Shown here piece by piece: positions 52,240-53,568 of a stretch of 53,568 nt of DNA. Source of the DNA: an uncultured Bacteroidales bacterium (GTDB lineage: Bacteria > Bacteroidota > Bacteroidia > Bacteroidales > Paludibacteraceae). The notes under the pieces are model-generated. The model was given only the letters and a program-made list of their open reading frames with translations. It ran no database searches and was not told the DNA's origin. Both the position numbers and the translations under genes were made by a program. The stretch is taken from assembly GCA_946626605.1 (NCBI GenBank), contig CAMOUL010000014.1, positions 1-53,568 of the forward strand, in the 5' to 3' direction. Within the stretch, counting starts at the first letter, position 1. Each line of letters opens with the position of its first letter.

Positions 52240-53568
52240 TTATTTCATTTCTACGCCGAGGGCATTGTACATCTTGCCGTCACGGATGATGAGGATTTGG
52301 CCGTCACGAATCAGCTTTTGGCTGTCGGACTTGGGCTCTTGGCTGATTTCGTCGAGGGCGGAGGGCACTTCTATAGCCCAACTGATGCCGTAGATAGCCA
52401 CGGAGCCGGACGGGGTGAGGTCTTCATTCTCTACGATCCAGTCGGCTTTCGCACGACGCGGCATGTGTTTGGTCGGTGCGGCAGCAGGCAGTTCGGGTTC
52501 GGGGATGAATCCGAAGATATATGCGCGTGCAGCGGCTTCGATGTCATAAGGTACTTCGATAACACCTTTGACGAGTTGTACAAAGTCTTGGAAGGTGTCA
52601 CTGTTACCGATTTGTACCGCGAGCAGGTGATCACCTTCGGTCTTAACGGTGATAGAGATGGTACCTTGACCCGACGGCAGTTCAACGATCATACCGCTGA
52701 AGTTATTGCGGATAATATCGCTGTTATCGGGGTTCGCGAGGATATTGCTGAGCATCACTTCATCGACCACGGTATTGAGGACGAGTGCTTGTTCCGTAGC
52801 ATCATAATGGTCTCCGTTAGTGGTGTCGCAGGTGATATAGAGGTTGTCCACAATGGCATTGGTGAGGTCGGTTTCAGCCGGGAGGTTAGCTACAGAGATT
52901 GTTCCTTCTTCTGCGAGCGGCTCGATGTCGGTTACTTCAGCGGGTTTGGTCTCCGGATCCATCTCAATGATATGCTGGAAGAGGTTCCACTGTGCATCAT
53001 TGCGGTAAGCTGCGAGCGTACCGGCGGGTACATAGAGGGTAGCTGTCTCGTGCGGGTCGTTGTACCAGTTCTCAAACGCGCCTTCTTCGAGCACGCCGGC
53101 AGGGTTCTCAATCAGCGAGGTGATGAGGGTGAGATTTGTGAGGTTCATAAATCCGTAGTCCGCGACATGCTTGAGGTTCGCAGGCAAAGTGAGCGAACGG
53201 ATACCGTACAGTTCGTTAAACGACTCTTGTGCAATAGAGTCCACAGAAGCGGGGATGAAGGCACCGTCGGTTGCAGCTACGAGGGTGTTGTCGGCAGTAC
53301 GGATGATGGCGTTGCAGTTGTCACGGCTGTCGAACACGGTGTTGGCAGGGTTGACGGTCAGTTTCGCGATATTCGTTCCTAACAAAGCCGATCCTTCGAG
53401 CTCAATGACTCCCGCGGGGATCTCCAGTGAACGGAGCGGGCATCCACGGAACAGACGGTTGTTCAATACTTGCAGTGATGCCGGTAGGTGGATTTCCGTC
53501 AAGGCTTCGCAACCCGCGAAAGCACCCGGACCGATGTATATGACTTCATCGGGTATGATGATAGTCCG
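52240..53568 (-). CDS. BspA-like secreted protein, 5' end outside the window
   Basis: Partial: the frame stays open to the window edge, adding at least 22 residues (IIIPDEVIYIGPGAFAGCEA) before a TTG that could be mistaken for a start. LRR_5 repeats cover the visible N-terminal part (IHLPASLQVLNNRLFRGCPL, LRSLEIPAGV, IRSLTLPANLKHVADYGFMN). A different region (about residues 210-340 of the visible part) has TNAIVDNLYITCDTTNGDHY and SGQGTISITVKTEG. The end LIRDGQILIIRDGKMYNALGVEMK is the shared C-terminal motif. It lies 23 bp before the 1660-residue gene and is probably co-transcribed with it. Confidence 0.85.
   Translation of the reverse strand, partial: RTIIIPDEVIYIGPGAFAGCEALTEIHLPASLQVLNNRLFRGCPLRSLEIPAGVIELEGSALLGTNIAKLTVNPANTVFDSRDNCNAIIRTADNTLVAATDGAFIPASVDSIAQESFNELYGIRSLTLPANLKHVADYGFMNLTNLTLITSLIENPAGVLEEGAFENWYNDPHETATLYVPAGTLAAYRNDAQWNLFQHIIEMDPETKPAEVTDIEPLAEEGTISVANLPAETDLTNAIVDNLYITCDTTNGDHYDATEQALVLNTVVDEVMLSNILANPDNSDIIRNNFSGMIVELPSGQGTISITVKTEGDHLLAVQIGNSDTFQDFVQLVKGVIEVPYDIEAAARAYIFGFIPEPELPAAAPTKHMPRRAKADWIVENEDLTPSGSVAIYGISWAIEVPSALDEISQEPKSDSQKLIRDGQILIIRDGKMYNALGVEMK

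Noticed and set aside
53500..53502. TTG as the start of the last gene
   Set aside because: The frame continues to the window edge and encodes another leucine-rich repeat there, so the gene is cut by the window.

Overview
This window reads as a chromosomal segment of an uncultivated or poorly characterised Bacteroidales bacterium, probably from gut or rumen. The evidence is a SusC/SusD pair, surface-type lipoproteins, BspA-like leucine-rich repeat proteins, almost no Shine-Dalgarno sequences, and nine promoters of the Bacteroidota type (TTG, 19-20 bp, TAnnTTTG). No rRNA, tRNA, CRISPR array or intact mobile element is visible.

Left part (1-4.4 kb, minus strand): a three-gene operon of exported or anchored proteins of unknown function, followed by the 3' remnant of a VirE-type primase/helicase gene (4497-4805) beside a run of ten G. 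Centre-left (4.83-23.75 kb): a fructan utilization locus. One promoter at 22071-22101 drives about 17 kb read leftwards: susC, susD, a DUF4960-type binding lipoprotein, a surface GH32 lipoprotein, three secreted proteins built from one repeated beta-sandwich-like module, a 46-residue peptide gene, a second non-canonical GH32, a canonical GH32 lipoprotein, an MFS sugar permease and a fructokinase, ending at a strong terminator. The gene order closely follows the fructan locus of Bacteroides thetaiotaomicron (BT1757-BT1763, regulator BT1754). The regulator here has only a sugar-binding periplasmic domain, a membrane segment and an AraC DNA-binding domain; the histidine kinase and receiver of BT1754 are absent. 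A 13-bp inverted repeat lies directly upstream of the susC promoter. The model is: surface GH32 and binding proteins cut and hold fructan, SusCD import it, periplasmic GH32 releases fructose, the permease takes it to the cytoplasm, fructokinase phosphorylates it, and the membrane AraC protein senses fructose.

Middle (23.8-42.2 kb): TPM-domain protein and LemA (plus strand); a minus-strand unit TetR - TolC - adaptor - RND pump - PII-like protein - GldA-like ATPase - RuvB; a secreted protein; a plus-strand operon with a sigma-54 type response regulator lacking a DNA-binding domain, recF, a GHL10-type glycosidase and an acyl-CoA ligase; then tyrS.

Right part (42.2-53.6 kb): a 370-bp highly structured gap, a BspA-like protein of 1223 residues preceded by a leader with three overlapping short ORFs, a small lipoprotein, a 1660-residue modular secreted protein and a BspA-like protein that runs off the window.

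Three themes cut across the map. Seven secreted proteins end in the same roughly 25-residue motif (NGQxxIxRDGxxYNxxGxxV/K), which looks like a sorting signal. Short degenerate direct repeats with locus-specific words occur at more than a dozen gene junctions and signal peptides. One repeat family (GTCGAAA ... GACCGC ... GCTCAAAG) has inserted in frame inside recF and the GldA-like gene.
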